Shown one piece after another: positions 11,861 to 22,592 of a stretch of 64,000 nt of DNA. Source of the DNA: Karalla daura (taxonomy: Eukaryota; Chordata; Actinopteri; Chaetodontiformes; Leiognathidae). The position numbers were made by a program, and so were the translations under genes. Numbering within the stretch: the stretch's first letter is position 1; every line of letters begins with the position of its first letter. The stretch is from NCBI GenBank assembly GCA_029224185.1, contig CM055193.1, forward strand, positions 21,568,559 to 21,632,558. Reading direction: 5' to 3'. Under the pieces are notes generated by a model that was given only the letters and a program-made list of their open reading frames with translations, was not told the origin of the DNA and made no database searches.

Positions 11861-14446
11861 AGATGAACAAAGTCAAGTTAATTCAATAAACTGAGGATGT
11901 CATTGTCGGCATTGTTAAAAATAAGTGGGAAAATGTCAGAACTGTTATCCAATGAAATTATCCATATTTAAAGTATTATATATAAAGTATTTCTGAGTGG
12001 AGCTATACTTTATGTAGAGAGAGATGGAGGCAGTCAGGCTTCACATGAATCAGATTACTTGGCAGAGGCTGCCCTGTCGATGGTAAGGATTATAGCAATT
12101 GGCTAATAAAGCCTGGTTTCATTTGTGCACACAATGGGATAGAGAGTATATCTCATTTCACACCACTCACAGTACAGACAAGGCAAGAGCAGTAGAATGA
12201 GAATGAATTGCCAGCAAGGATCTTCTGGGAAGTGGCGTGTGTGTGCGTGTGTGTTTTTCTCAGAAAGAGAGGGAGGGGAGAAAGGCACTTTTATGCATGT
12301 ACTGGCAGTATTTCCTGATTGTGAGGACATTTTTTTGGCTGCTCTTAAGTAAATTGGATTAGTCGAAAAGATCTTGGTCAAAATGAGGCCAAATTGAGTT
12401 TTAAGGCATGAGTAAGTCAGTAAGATCTCATCAAAAATGCATAAAATATATAAAACAACTAATAGTATGGTTGCCAGGGGCTACATGAAGCCTGCCATAT
12501 ATAAAATATAATAAAAGTCTTCCCTCTTCATCAATACAGTACATTATACTAACAGCACATTCAAGAGACACATATAAACACATTCATACCATGTCATGTC
12601 ACATTATGATTTATACAAGGTTAGTGGAAACAGAATTTCTTTGTAGTTGTGTGCAGAAAACATGGTGGAATTGGCAGAAAAAGAGAATTTGTCAACTCCA
12701 TGCCTGCCACGCAATTTAAAGCTACTTGTTAATTTACCAGAGCTGAATCAATTTGCAGAATGTCCTCTGTTTTCAGCAAGTAGTAAACATTTAATTAGCT
12801 TTTAAAACTGCAAAGAGGGTAATGTGAGGACATTGGGAGAGTGCTCTTTTGCTCAACAGTTTATCATCGTAAGTTATTTGGGATAAAAAAAGAGCCTGGT
12901 GGAGAGAACACAGAAATGGACAGATGGATGTCATTGCTCCAGATGATGGGTCAGAGTCATTGAACAGTTATCATTAGGCCGACCGTGGCATCAGTGAAGG
13001 AATGAGAGCAAAAGCTTCTGCTCTGGTTTATGACATGGGGTGACTGATGAAGAGGACACTTCACCACGGAATGCATAACGATGATGTGTGTCCTGAGCCC
13101 ACTGACCATTTTTGTCTAACTCTTACTTTTTTTCATTTTCCTCACATACATTATTGGAATGGCTGTTTTAAGCAATGGATTGCAGGATCGTTGACGGCCT
13201 ACATAAATTATCGGAAGTCATCATTTACCTTGGAAATGCAGCATCAGTTTCACAGAAAGCACAGAAAACATACCATGACCATGAAATGTGGTTGAAAGAT
13301 ATAGATTTGTGTAGTTCAAAAAGGCTCTGGCGTTTAAAGTAACTTGATTAAGTGAAGCAGCCAGGTGTATGACTTTCTCCTCCACAGTACAGCAGTAAGA
13401 TTTGTCTACTGCTCACAAACGTTTTACTTTTTCTTATTCTGTTCAAAATAATGCACAAGTATACCAAAATATACTCTCCAAATTCATAAATCACTGTATT
13501 TGAACTTACTACTACTTTATATGGGACCATTTGCCACAGTTATATTCACTTCTCACCACAACTCAATTCATCCAACAACAACTTGTTGATAGACGTCATG
13601 GTTATGATATCATCAAATAGTTTCTCAAGTACGTTTGTGACTGACGAATGACAAGAATTTCAGCCTACAAATGGATTTGTACAAATACATCAAACGGAGA
13701 AACAAACAAAATGGTTTGCTTTGTTATGGAATGCAGCGTAAATACAGCGTAAATAAGTCAGTCGAGTGTTTGGTGCTATTACAGAATTTTCATTGTTTGT
13801 GTTTTTTTTATGACACAGAAGGAGTGTGTCTAAACAAAAGGTCGGGAACAGAAATGTAACAGAATTTCTCCTTCATATATGTACAAATATAAATGAAGAA
13901 AGGATATGTGTATACATGGCATTAGATATTCTTTCTCTATTTATGATGGGACATGCTCTTTGCAAGGGTGTGGAGCCTATGTAGGAGAGGCAGAGATGCT
14001 CCCTAGACAGATCACTGCGCATGGTGGTTGCTGCCACCATTGCACATTGATTCTGGGAGTCAAAGCACAAGATAGAGTACATTTTCCTCAATCCTGAGAG
14101 AGAGAGGATTGGGGGAAAATTGTACATGGAACAATACTGTCCTCTATTGACCATACACTTATATTACAAATGCTGAAATAAGTGTCCCTTGCTCTAAATG
14201 ACCACTCGGCGGCGCTCATCCATTATTTTGCTCTTGCTTTGACAACAGTTGCATCAAGTCACATGGACACTGTGCCAGTGAGAAACATAAGTAAAGTGGA
14301 GATGATGTGATTTGATAGATTTGTTGGCTAAATGTGTCATTGCTAAATGCTTGCAATTGATCTGAGTTGAATCTTGCTGGTAACATTCTACCAACAGAGA
14401 AAAAAAAACCAAACAAATAAAGCAAAAGACATTGAATGAATGACCA
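11861..14446. other. Intergenic, no gene seen
   Basis: AT-rich sequence without recognisable exons. A small tandem duplication of tacagcgtaaa lies near 13740-13755. Nothing else stands out. Confidence 0.55.
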
Positions 14447-14520
14447 AGGGCCTTTCTGGGTGGAGTTTACATCTTCTCCATGTTAGTATGCGGGTTGTCT
14501 CCCAGTACTTTTCAACACAC
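14447..14520 (+). repeat. SINE-like repeat, 5' part of a split copy
   Basis: 'ggcctttctgggtggagttt' followed by 'catcttctccatgttagtat' and 'ttgtctcccagtactt' match the middle of the abundant teleost repeat. The copy is cut here by the hAT-like element and resumes at 15102. Confidence 0.6.
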
Positions 14521-15101
14521 CAGTGACGTGCAGTGAGGTTAATGGCTGGTGAGACACTGGCGTCATCACTATGAGATTTTCCAACATATCCCATAGAGTC
14601 ACTCATTTGCCATTTGATCGGCAGCATTTAGTGGATTGTTTAAAATCTCATATCAGCATTATTCATACATACAAACTGTATCACTGTCTTACCTTTACTT
14701 ATAAATCACGGTAGGAGTAAATAACGGAGGGCTGCATGTGAAATCACTCGTCATTGTTACTTGCTGTGAAGCCGAGCCGGGTAGTAGTGAGAAGATCGCT
14801 GAGCACACGATTTCGGCTACATACATTTGAAACATTTGATAGGCAACATACAGAAAGAGACAGTGGCACGCTGCCATTGCATGGCAGAGCACAGTTTGGG
14901 GATTGCGCAATTCGATGTGAGGCTTAGTTCACTGCTGCCAAATTGCAGTCAAATTGATCAAGTTGAATGGGACATTTGTTCATAGTTCAAACCATTTGAT
15001 AAATATAACCATTTCAATTATTTGTTTTTTGTATATTTCATTTTTTCCATGATGACAGGTGTGGCTCTGCCTCCCCTGCCACTCCTGACGGCACGTCACT
15101 G
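14521..15101. mobile_element. hAT-like MITE, non-autonomous
   Basis: A 581-bp element. Its ends are 18-bp inverted repeats matching at 16 positions: cagtgacgtgcagtgagg at 14521-14538 and the reverse complement of cctgacggcacgtcactg at 15084-15101. The CAGTG start suits the hAT superfamily. The flanking 8-mers caacacac and ccccacac match at 6 of 8, as expected for a worn 8-bp target duplication. It has no transposase frame. A repeat beginning with these bases is common in teleosts. Family name is from memory. Confidence 0.75.
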
Positions 15102-15190
15102 CCCCACACTCACATTTAACACACATTTAACTAATCCGGCTGATTGGAAATGGTGAGTTTTGTGCCCTCTGTTGGCCTGGAGACCTAAAC
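15102..15190 (+). repeat. SINE-like repeat, 3' part of a split copy
   Basis: After the insertion the older repeat continues with 'ctaatccggctgattggaaa', 'tggtgagttttgtgccct' and 'ctgttggcctggagacc', in the correct order after the 14447-14520 part. Confidence 0.55.
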
Positions 15191-15409
15191 AGTCTGTATT
15201 ATCTGCATATAAGAGCTGGAGATGACCTCCAACAGACTGTGGGGTTATATTGTGAAACGTCATCCGTCCGCCCCAAACTTTTGGTAAACAGGATTTATGA
15301 TTTAGGCCAAACCAAAGCCCAGTCTATGAAAGGAGAGCAGCGCCTTCACACAGACAAAATGTAGACATGGTCAACTGGCCTAAGGATTGGTTTATGTTAA
15401 ATGATTATG

Positions 15410-15603
15410 GTGGCTCAGCTGCACAGAGGGTTGTGCTGTAGCCTCATGGCAGAAGGGAACCTTGGGTCGGATCTAGAGTCTTTCTGCGAATAGTGTGCAT
15501 ACTTTCCATGTGTCCAGGTTGTATGATTTCCTCGCACAATCCAGAGGGTACAGTGGAGACTTGAACTTGTCTCTAGACATTATTGTGCATATATGTGTGT
15601 GCA

Positions 15604-15605
<2 letters not shown>
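15410..15605 (+). repeat. SINE-like repeat copy with tRNA-like head
   Basis: 'ggtggctcagctgcacagag' (A-box-like), 'aaccttgggtcggatctaga' (B-box-like), then 'gtctttctgcgaatagtg' and 'cctcgcacaatccagaggg' follow the repeat's order. It runs directly into the GT microsatellite. Confidence 0.55.

Positions 15606-15662
<57 letters not shown>
15606..15662. repeat. (GT)n microsatellite
   Basis: About 28 uninterrupted TG units grown from the end of the preceding SINE-like copy. Confidence 0.97.
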
Positions 15663-15663
<1 letters not shown>

Positions 15664-15899
15664 TGCCTAAGAGTGTATTGCCAACATGCCTGACAGTTAC
15701 TCCCAAGCCTTCACATGCTTGTTTTCTGTGCAGAGCAACAATGATTTATGGGGTAGACTATCTCTCTGAATTGACTGACTGAAATGTTATGATGAAAATA
15801 TCGATCTGGGCAGCTGTTGCTCTCACTTGGAGCTGCATCCATCCTCAGCAGCTGCTGAGTGTCCGCTGCCTGGCATCATCTCCATGGTACATTAATAGC

Positions 15900-16012
15900 C
15901 AATGGACGGCTCGGCCGCACACCAGGGAAACACAGGCCATTGCTGAGATTGAATCTGTGACCTTTTCCTGACAAGAGGCTCTAACCACTAATCCATCCTG
16001 CTGCCTCTCAGC
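15900..16012 (-). repeat. SINE-like repeat, tRNA-derived head
   Basis: On the minus strand it reads 'gaggcagcaggatggattag', 'tggttagagcctcttgtc', then 'cagattcaatctcagcaatg', which matches the A- and B-box spacing of a tRNA-derived SINE head. The arms are too diverged for a functional tRNA gene. Confidence 0.55.
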
Positions 16013-17761
16013 TGAGAGCTCCATGTAAAGAATAGGTCTGGCGACCCTGACATAAGCCTGCTAATACTTATAATTACATCTTAATCTGCATATCCACCTC
16101 TTCTTTTAAAAGGACATCAACAATATCACTGCTAATTTGTTTTCAAGAAAAATTCTCTGCTAAAGTACAGAACACAAAACTTGGGAACAAGTGGGAAAAT
16201 AATCTTATATTTATTATCAATTAACAGGCTTAATGATTTCTTTTATGATCATACACAAGCAACATCAGATGTCAGAATTTTTAATTACAGTACAACCTGT
16301 GTATGTCATTTGTTCACAATCCTCACCTCAAATTATACATAATTTGTGACACAAACTTTTCTAACTCAATGAATACTTGGCTATACATTTATCTGAACAG
16401 TTGAATGGCATTTCCAGCAGGGCATATGCAATCGTTTAAATTGTTGCAGTCAGAAGCATAATAGGAAAATCCTTTGTAGGTGCTAGTTTAAGGATTCATA
16501 TTGCATGCAAGTTAAACGTGGTGAAAGCTGCTATCCTCTGGAACAGGGGAGTGTTGTTATTTACTTATTCTACAGCTGAAGAGGATGGAAGGTTATGTTA
16601 TGTTATGATTTACAATATTCCAGAACTATTCAAGAACGTAGAGTGCTAAACTGATATATATTTTTACACACACACACACATACTCTCTATCTCTCTCACA
16701 CACACTCACATATATATACATATAAAATAGAAAAATCTCTTGAACTTCAATTACCGTTTTCCTTAACCTAAATAAAAGCATATATAATGACACATAAGCA
16801 TCATAAAGTTTTTTTTATTCATCAAACAATCATTTAATGTTGGTAAGCATGGCATAATGTGTTTGCTACTGTAAATACTGTGACAGCTGCACTTTGACTG
16901 TTGGAGCCAGATGTGAAAAAGCAATAATGAATCTCATTGGACTACAGATGTTCTCCAGGTGCAAGTTGGACAGAAATGGACGTCACCCATAAATCTCTAC
17001 TGTGGGGACGCAGGAGCTGTACATAATGGCACAAAAAGCACATGCGAATGGCTCCGGCTGCTATAATAGGTAACACTGCCTTGTTGACAACAGGGGGCGA
17101 CATAAGCTCACACAAAATAAAGAGGCGACAAAACACAAATGATATTTTTAGTCAGCCCTCCTGTCCCGTGCCTGCCTCGCAGCAGGTCTACAATACTGTT
17201 GTCAGGGTTGGTAAGGTTCCTTCTTTATTCCTTCAGCAGAACATGTACATTCTTCGACCAAACAGTAACATCATTCACAGAAGCTGAATGTACCAAAAAA
17301 ACCCTCCAGATAGTCCACAAAAATGTGTTTGTTTGCACTGAAATATGTAACTCGAATACAAAATTCTTGGAGGGAAGAGGAAGTACTTCCACCAGGAATT
17401 TCACAATATTTAAAATGTCATCCCGCCAGTTTAGCTTGTGTTTTTCTCTGTCAGTCCTCAGACATGAATCCTGTCACCTTCCAACCCTGACTGTTCTCCT
17501 GATGTTGATTTGATTGACAGCATGCAAATCAGTGACAGTGTGCAGGACAATGCCCCCCCACCCACCTCCATTCTGTGAGTTCAGAGTTCAGAGAAGGCTG
17601 CAACTGTTTGCAGGGACCCATGTTGTCCAACTGAATTGTAATTGGATTTTCTTTTACCCTCGCGTAAAACTGGTGGGACCGTTTCTTTGCAGGTTTTTGG
17701 CAGCTGCTGACAAAACCAATCACTGCAGTGATGATTCAGCATGGAGTGGATCAGTATATCA
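16013..17761. other. Intergenic, no gene seen
   Basis: AT-rich, with a short CA/TA/CT-rich stretch at 16665-16730. The segment around 16975-17120 has mixed composition and may be an old repeat. No exon is supported between here and the npbwr2 3' end. Confidence 0.5.
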
Positions 17762-17767
17762 TTTATT
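17762..17767 (-). terminator. Candidate npbwr2 poly(A) signal
   Basis: TTTATT on the plus strand reads AATAAA on the minus strand. It is the first such hexamer downstream of the npbwr2 stop codon that I could find, and would give a 3' UTR of about 530 nt. A lone hexamer is weak evidence in AT-rich DNA. Confidence 0.3.
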
Positions 17768-18299
17768 GTTATTTTCCTGTACTCCATCACTTTTATGATG
17801 TACTTCAATACTGCCCAAGTCAACACATAAGCCCTATATCCTCTCTGTGATCTTTCAGAGCCATTAAAAGCTGCACTAGGTAAAGTCTGCAAAGTTACAG
17901 TTAACAGTCCAGCTGTGGCAAGCAGCACAAGTCAAGATGAAATTTAACATGATTTTGATATCAAGCATGATAAGCTCTTTGTCTGGACAGAGTTGGACTC
18001 ACAAATGTTCTGATGTGTCTCATCCTTCTTAATTTGGGATCACAGCAATATGAAGCATCTAAGTGTTTAGTCATGAGTGCTTTTGCAGAGTTTACATGCA
18101 GATTGTGATGTGGTTCCCATATGAAAGACAAATGTTTAGTCAGCTTTTTCTTCCTATTTTGTGCAATAATGTGCAAATTTGCCTAGTGCAGCTTTAACAA
18201 ATGTAATTCACATCAAGACCCAAAGATTAACCCCCCCTCCCATGACTGTCTCTCAGAAAGACCTTTACAGCACATTTCAGGTATCACGCCATTGTACAT

Positions 18300-19316
18300 T
18301 CAGGCTGGTCGACATTCTAGCATTTTCTTGAAGGCTTTCCTGAAGCTGTCATCCAGGAAGGGGTAGAGAAACGGGTTGAGGCAGGAGTTGGCATAGCTCA
18401 GGCTCGTTATGAAGTAGGAGATGCCGATGAGCAGTGGTGTAGTCCTCAGGTCCGTCGTCAGGGCCACGATGGTGCTGAGGTGGAATGGCGTCCAGCAGAA
18501 CAGGCACACGGCCAGAACAATGAAAACCATAATGGTGACTTTCTTCTTGGCCTTGTCCAGCGCCTTGGCGTTGCTGTTGAGACGCATGTTCCTCAGCTTG
18601 TAGAGCATCATGGTATACAAGATGCAGATGGTGGAGACCGGGATGGCAAAACCCAGGATGAGGGTGTAGATGCGACTGGCTTTGAACCACAGGCTCTCGG
18701 GGCTGGGGAAGCTGAGCACGCAGCTCTTCCTCCCATCGGCTGGGCTGACGTAGACGCCAGCGAAAATGGTGAAAGGCATGACGATGAGGATGACGAGGAC
18801 CCACACGCACAGCGATATTATCTTGGCTGCCCGGTAAGTGCGGTAGGGCATGCGCTTGGACCTCACTGTGGCTAAGACGACCAGGTAGCGGTCGACGCTC
18901 ATAACCGTCAGGAAGTAGATGCTGGAGAAGATGTTATAATGGTCTATGCTCAGGATCACCTTACACAACACCTCGCCGAAAGGCCAGTAGTGCAACAGGT
19001 GCTCAGCTATGTTGATGGGCAGCACCAGAGTGAACAGATCGTCAGCGATGGCCAGGTTCAGGATGAACATGTTCGTCACCGTTTTCATCTTCGGAGCCTT
19101 GAGGATGACGTAGATGACCGCAGTGTTGCCCGTCAGTCCCACTGCACAAATCACGGAGTAGATTACGGGCAAAATGACATAAAGGTCAGCGTAGAAGTAG
19201 AACTCAGAGGGAGGGGTGCAGTTCAGGTCACTGTGGTTGGCCGACGCGAGGGAATAGAAGTCCACAGAGTCATTGCAGACGGGCAGCGCTGCACCAGGGA
19301 AAGAGATGTTCTCCAT
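18300..19316 (-). CDS. npbwr2: Neuropeptide B/W receptor 2, class A GPCR
   Basis: This is a plasma-membrane receptor of 338 residues, complete in one exon. Known family members bind neuropeptides B and W and signal through Gi/o. Four N-glycosylation sequons are visible (N3, N15, N27, N32), followed by seven hydrophobic segments. Class A landmarks are all present: N64 (1.50), D92 (2.50), D125 (3.32, also found in opioid and somatostatin receptors), DRY at 142-144, W172, P226, CWTP at 274-277 and NPFLY at 314-318. C118 and C199 should form the extracellular disulfide, and C335 could be palmitoylated. Stretches such as NIAEHLLHYWPFGE and IDHYNIFSSIYFL resemble mammalian NPBWR2 more than NPBWR1. 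The start is well supported: ATG in an AACATGG context with an in-frame TAA two codons upstream. The length is usual for the family and there are no breaks. The exon is more GC-rich than its surroundings. Which teleost paralogue (2a or 2b) it is cannot be told from sequence alone. Confidence 0.95.
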   Translation of the reverse strand: MENISFPGAALPVCNDSVDFYSLASANHSDLNCTPPSEFYFYADLYVILPVIYSVICAVGLTGNTAVIYVILKAPKMKTVTNMFILNLAIADDLFTLVLPINIAEHLLHYWPFGEVLCKVILSIDHYNIFSSIYFLTVMSVDRYLVVLATVRSKRMPYRTYRAAKIISLCVWVLVILIVMPFTIFAGVYVSPADGRKSCVLSFPSPESLWFKASRIYTLILGFAIPVSTICILYTMMLYKLRNMRLNSNAKALDKAKKKVTIMVFIVLAVCLFCWTPFHLSTIVALTTDLRTTPLLIGISYFITSLSYANSCLNPFLYPFLDDSFRKAFKKMLECRPA

Positions 19317-19370
19317 GTTTTAAGATACACTGAGAAGGAAATGGGGGGTTGGGGGGGTGGCGGCTGGGGG
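19317..19370 (-). promoter_or_regulatory. Candidate 3' splice acceptor before npbwr2 ATG
   Basis: Read on the minus strand, a long C/T-rich tract (complement of 19333-19358) ends in TTCTCAG at 19330. That leaves 13 nt of exon before the ATG. This is a strong acceptor context, so the coding exon probably starts at 19329 and the rest of the 5' UTR lies in an upstream exon. The in-frame TAA falls inside those 13 nt, so splicing cannot extend the protein N-terminally. On the plus strand the same tract has G runs at 19343-19348, 19351-19357 and 19366-19370. No transcript data support this yet. Confidence 0.5.
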
Positions 19371-20004
19371 CTATGAGCTGCTGAGCATTATGAAACAAAT
19401 ATCCAACAATCCTTATTGGATTCTAAGTTTCATCTGTGAATCATCAGTGTCCGTATCCTTCTTTTTATGTATACATTATTTGTCAATAAGCCTAAAAAAA
19501 ATTCCACACAACCAAAAAATTGAAAAAAAAGAAAAGAAAAGAAAAAGGCCTGCTCATGGTTGATTACATCACTGGAAAGGACCTCAGCTGCTGGTCACAG
19601 GAATGCAAAAGAAAAAGAGCAAAGCAGAATCTTCACGTATAGTCACTCAATTTACTGTTGCTTTTAGTTATGGGATGTTACAAAAAAAGAGTTATGTTGT
19701 TCCCAAGCACTCTTACCTCCCCTATTTATTGGACAGACAGATGTTACAGTGATTGATGTAAACCATACACACACATAATGTGTCACATTAATGTTCTCAT
19801 CAGAAAAATCTCACCCCAGGAGAGTTCAAACGCAGTGAAATGCGGATGTAATCCAGGTCTCCGGCATCAAAACGCTCCAAGTCCAGCCTCAAGATCTCTC
19901 TTTTGAGGGCTCATCTTAAATGACAAACCCTTGACATGGAGTAAAAAAATCACATCCTGCCGGTGTATCCATCCCTTCCTCTGACTCTCTTTAACGCTCT
20001 CTCT

Positions 20005-20170
20005 CTCTCACCGATGGTTTGCCAGTGGATGGACCGCGTCAAGGTTTTAGGACGGATGCTTGTGAATTCCTTTCGCTGCACCGTGAGCGCTCCGGACACA
20101 CTGCCAGGCTTTTACGCGCAAGTGGCGCATCCCGTGAAGCTGAACAGGGGGGAAGATGCGGACGTCAGTT
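20005..20170 (-). promoter_or_regulatory. Candidate npbwr2 5' exon and promoter-proximal stretch
   Basis: This stretch has more CpG than the AT-rich surroundings. On the minus strand it contains CTGACGTCC (around 20161-20169, a CRE-like half site) and ends with ATCG followed by GTGAGAG at 20011, a fair splice donor. Joined to the acceptor at 19330, it would give an intron of about 680 bp. There is no clear TATA box. A (CT)n tract lies about 400 bp further upstream. The exon is inferred from splice-like motifs and base composition only. Confidence 0.25.
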
Positions 20171-20561
20171 TTGCATCCTTCCAAACATTAAAACACTAGA
20201 TGCGTCGTTTCTTGTCACCATCTGCAGCGGGATCAGATGTTCAGCCGCCGAAATATTTCCTCAGATAAAGCAAAATTTTACATTGACTGATAAAGCGATT
20301 TTAAAAATAACAGTGAACACTCCTGGTATTTTACATAGGCAACCAGTGCGTCCTAATGTTGTATAGCCATATCCATATCACGGAATACCGTTTTCAAATA
20401 CAAAGTATAAGAGGACTTACTGTAGCGATCCGCCGGTGACAAGAAAGTGTGTTTCAACAAAATATTATACTGTTTCTAAAGTGCATAAAGTGGTTTCAGG
20501 CGATCCTACCGCCCTCTGTAGCACTGGTAAAGTCTTTCCTCTCACTGAGAGACACGATGCT

Positions 20562-20563
<2 letters not shown>

Positions 20564-20619
<56 letters not shown>
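20564..20619. repeat. (CT)n microsatellite
   Basis: 28 CT units, followed by a few diverged CT/GT/CG steps to 20638. It lies about 1.25 kb upstream of the npbwr2 ATG, where the minus strand reads (GA)n. Confidence 0.97.
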
Positions 20620-20623
<4 letters not shown>

Positions 20624-20979
20624 GTCTCTCGCTCTCGCCTGGCGTCACTGAGAGATTCGTGTTTTCATGTCACAATGACTTTTCTCCCTCTCTCTGTTGC
20701 TGCTCAAACTACTGATAAGAAGTCCAGCAAACTGTCTAATGTCCAGTGGCTGCAAGGTGAAATTTGTCTCCTCAGATCAAATCCTCAGAATGTTTGCTCA
20801 GCACACCTATTTTCTCTTCATTTCAGGCAGTGAAATATTTCTCTTACTTTGTCATTTCACTTTACCTGACATCTTCATTTGACAAATGCATGCCTAGCTA
20901 ATCAAACTAATCAAATCAAGCCAATCAAATTCCAGTCACACATGGTCTCAAAACAATACAGATTTTTAAATTATTTTCA

Positions 20980-20980
<1 letters not shown>

Positions 20981-21010
<30 letters not shown>

Positions 21011-21048
21011 TGTATGTATGTATGTATGTATGTATGTATATATGTATG

Positions 21049-21085
<37 letters not shown>

Positions 21086-21199
21086 TTATGTATGTATGTA
21101 TGTATGTATGTATGTATGTATGTATGTATGTATGTATGTATGTATGTATGTATGTATGTATGTATGTATGTATGTATGTATGTATGTATGCATGTATAT
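20981..21199. repeat. (TATG)n microsatellite with internal (TG)n
   Basis: About 50 TATG units, broken by a TG run at roughly 21047-21071 and by single TATT, TATA and CATG variants. All reading frames through it are artefactual YVCM or YIHT peptides. Confidence 0.97.
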
Positions 21200-21239
21200 C
21201 CATTCATCGAACTAATTGATCCATTGTCTTGTCAGAAAG

Positions 21240-21615
21240 GTGTGTCAGACCCAAACCACACAGAGTACAGATGGTAAAGTTAAAATGTATTTACTGACTA
21301 CAGCTAAGGGTAGGGGAAGTGCAAGGAGTGGAACTAGCACAATGGTTGCCAGAAGTTAGCCGGATGGCTAACACACTTTCTTCCTGACAGGAATCAATCA
21401 GAAAATCAGTCCAAAGGTTGATCAGTAGAGACAGGTCAGAAAGCAATTCAGGCAGGCATAATGGCACAACAAGGTCAAAGGCTGGGTGAGTGAGGAGGAT
21501 CTGGAGACACAAGCACGAGTCGAGGACAGAACAGGTCAGTGCCGGGCGATTACAGACAGGAGAAAGTGCTGACCAGGTGAGTGAGGTCTCTGATTGGCTG
21601 GGAGTCATGGGAGAT
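21240..21615 (-). mobile_element. LTR-like repeat remnant
   Basis: Sequence such as 'gtaaagttaaaatgtattta', 'aatcagtccaaaggttgatc' and 'gagtgaggtctctgattggc' resembles, in reverse, the ends of Gypsy-like repeats common in fish. No paired LTR or internal coding region is seen, and the boundaries are approximate. Confidence 0.35.
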
Positions 21616-21764
21616 GGATGTGCAGTGAGGCAACATTGTTATTCACCAAGTAACCATGTCAACCAGTGAGTGTAAAATTTAACTCCACATTCCAAATATC
21701 ATGTAAGTTAAGCTGTTAAGCAGGAAACTTGGCCTAATTCCCCCAAAAGAGAAATCTGCAGTTT

Positions 21765-21945
21765 ATCCATCCATCCATTCATGCGTCTAGCCATCTATTT
21801 AGAACATCCATTTGACCTTAATTCATATTTTTTTGACTGTGGGAGGAAAGTGTAGACAGGGAGAACATGCATACTCCATACAAGAAAGTCATCAGTCCAA
21901 CACCAAGGATGAGAGGCAACAGTGCTGAAACTACACTCATATATT
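21765..21945 (-). repeat. SINE-like repeat copy
   Basis: In reverse orientation it carries the tail 'ccatccatccattcatgcg', the core 'gactgtgggaggaaagtg', 'gggagaacatgcatactcca' and the head 'gaggcaacagtgctgaaac', all in the order of the abundant teleost repeat. Confidence 0.65.
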
Positions 21946-22429
21946 TAACATATTTTTAACATATTTGTTAAAATGTTGTTAAAATAGAGATATTGGCTAG
22001 TGTAGCTTAGCAGACATCTCATGCAACCATACGAACAGGATCGGTGCCATTTTATAATTCATTGTAAATAATCTTATTTCACAGACAAATTGCAAAACAA
22101 ATGTTCTAATCATGTTTAGAAAATCACATTAATACACCAAATTATTAAGCCAAAAACCATCCTCCAGTTGACCTTTTTCACATCTTGCTCAGTTCCTGTT
22201 TCTGTTGTTTCTGTGCCAACATTTCACAGAGACACTGTTGTACCTTCAGCTGCCTCAGATACTTTGTGTCTGTGCCCCAAATCCAAGAACACATAACTTC
22301 CAACATGGGAATTAAAAAAAAATGGCGCCATGAGTCAAACCATTCTTCATTGGGGTGTGAGTGTGTATTTGAGGGTGCATGTTGATTCCATCGTTCTGGT
22401 CGAAACTATCTCCAGCTTCCAAACAGTAG

Positions 22430-22592
22430 GACGAAGGCAAGGAATAGACCATAGACTGGTCTTCAGTCCATCACAAAGCACAGAATTCAATCTCACGTGT
22501 AGTGGAAGTATAGTTCAATTGGTCCTACAAATGCCTGTTTAAGGACTCAGAGAAAACCCACGCAGATAAGGTGAGAGCATGTAAACCCCTAA
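22430..22592 (-). repeat. SINE-like repeat copy
   Basis: Reverse-orientation order: 'actggtcttcagtccatcac', 'aattcaatctcacgtgtag', then 'agagaaaacccacgcagata' and 'ggtgagagcatgtaaacccc'. The head is missing. Confidence 0.6.

Noticed and set aside
15900..16012. Possible tRNA gene from A/B-box-like wording
   Set aside because: The arms do not pair as a cloverleaf and the wording continues as a SINE-like repeat. The same applies to the heads at 8975, 11325 and 15410.
18349..18810. 153-residue open frame on the same strand as npbwr2, and antisense frames at 18480-18875 and 18939-19376
   Set aside because: These are shadows of the GC-richer receptor coding sequence in other frames. They show no domain of their own.
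20981..21199. Regular tandem repeats considered as a CRISPR array
   Set aside because: The unit is 4 bp with no spacers, and the DNA is from a vertebrate. It is a microsatellite.
20879..21277. Open frames rich in YVCM/YIHT across the TATG array, and similar ones over other microsatellites (28261-28717, 29218-29553, 42649-43062, 50393-50788, 53843-54135)
   Set aside because: Low-complexity translation of tandem repeats, open in several frames at once.
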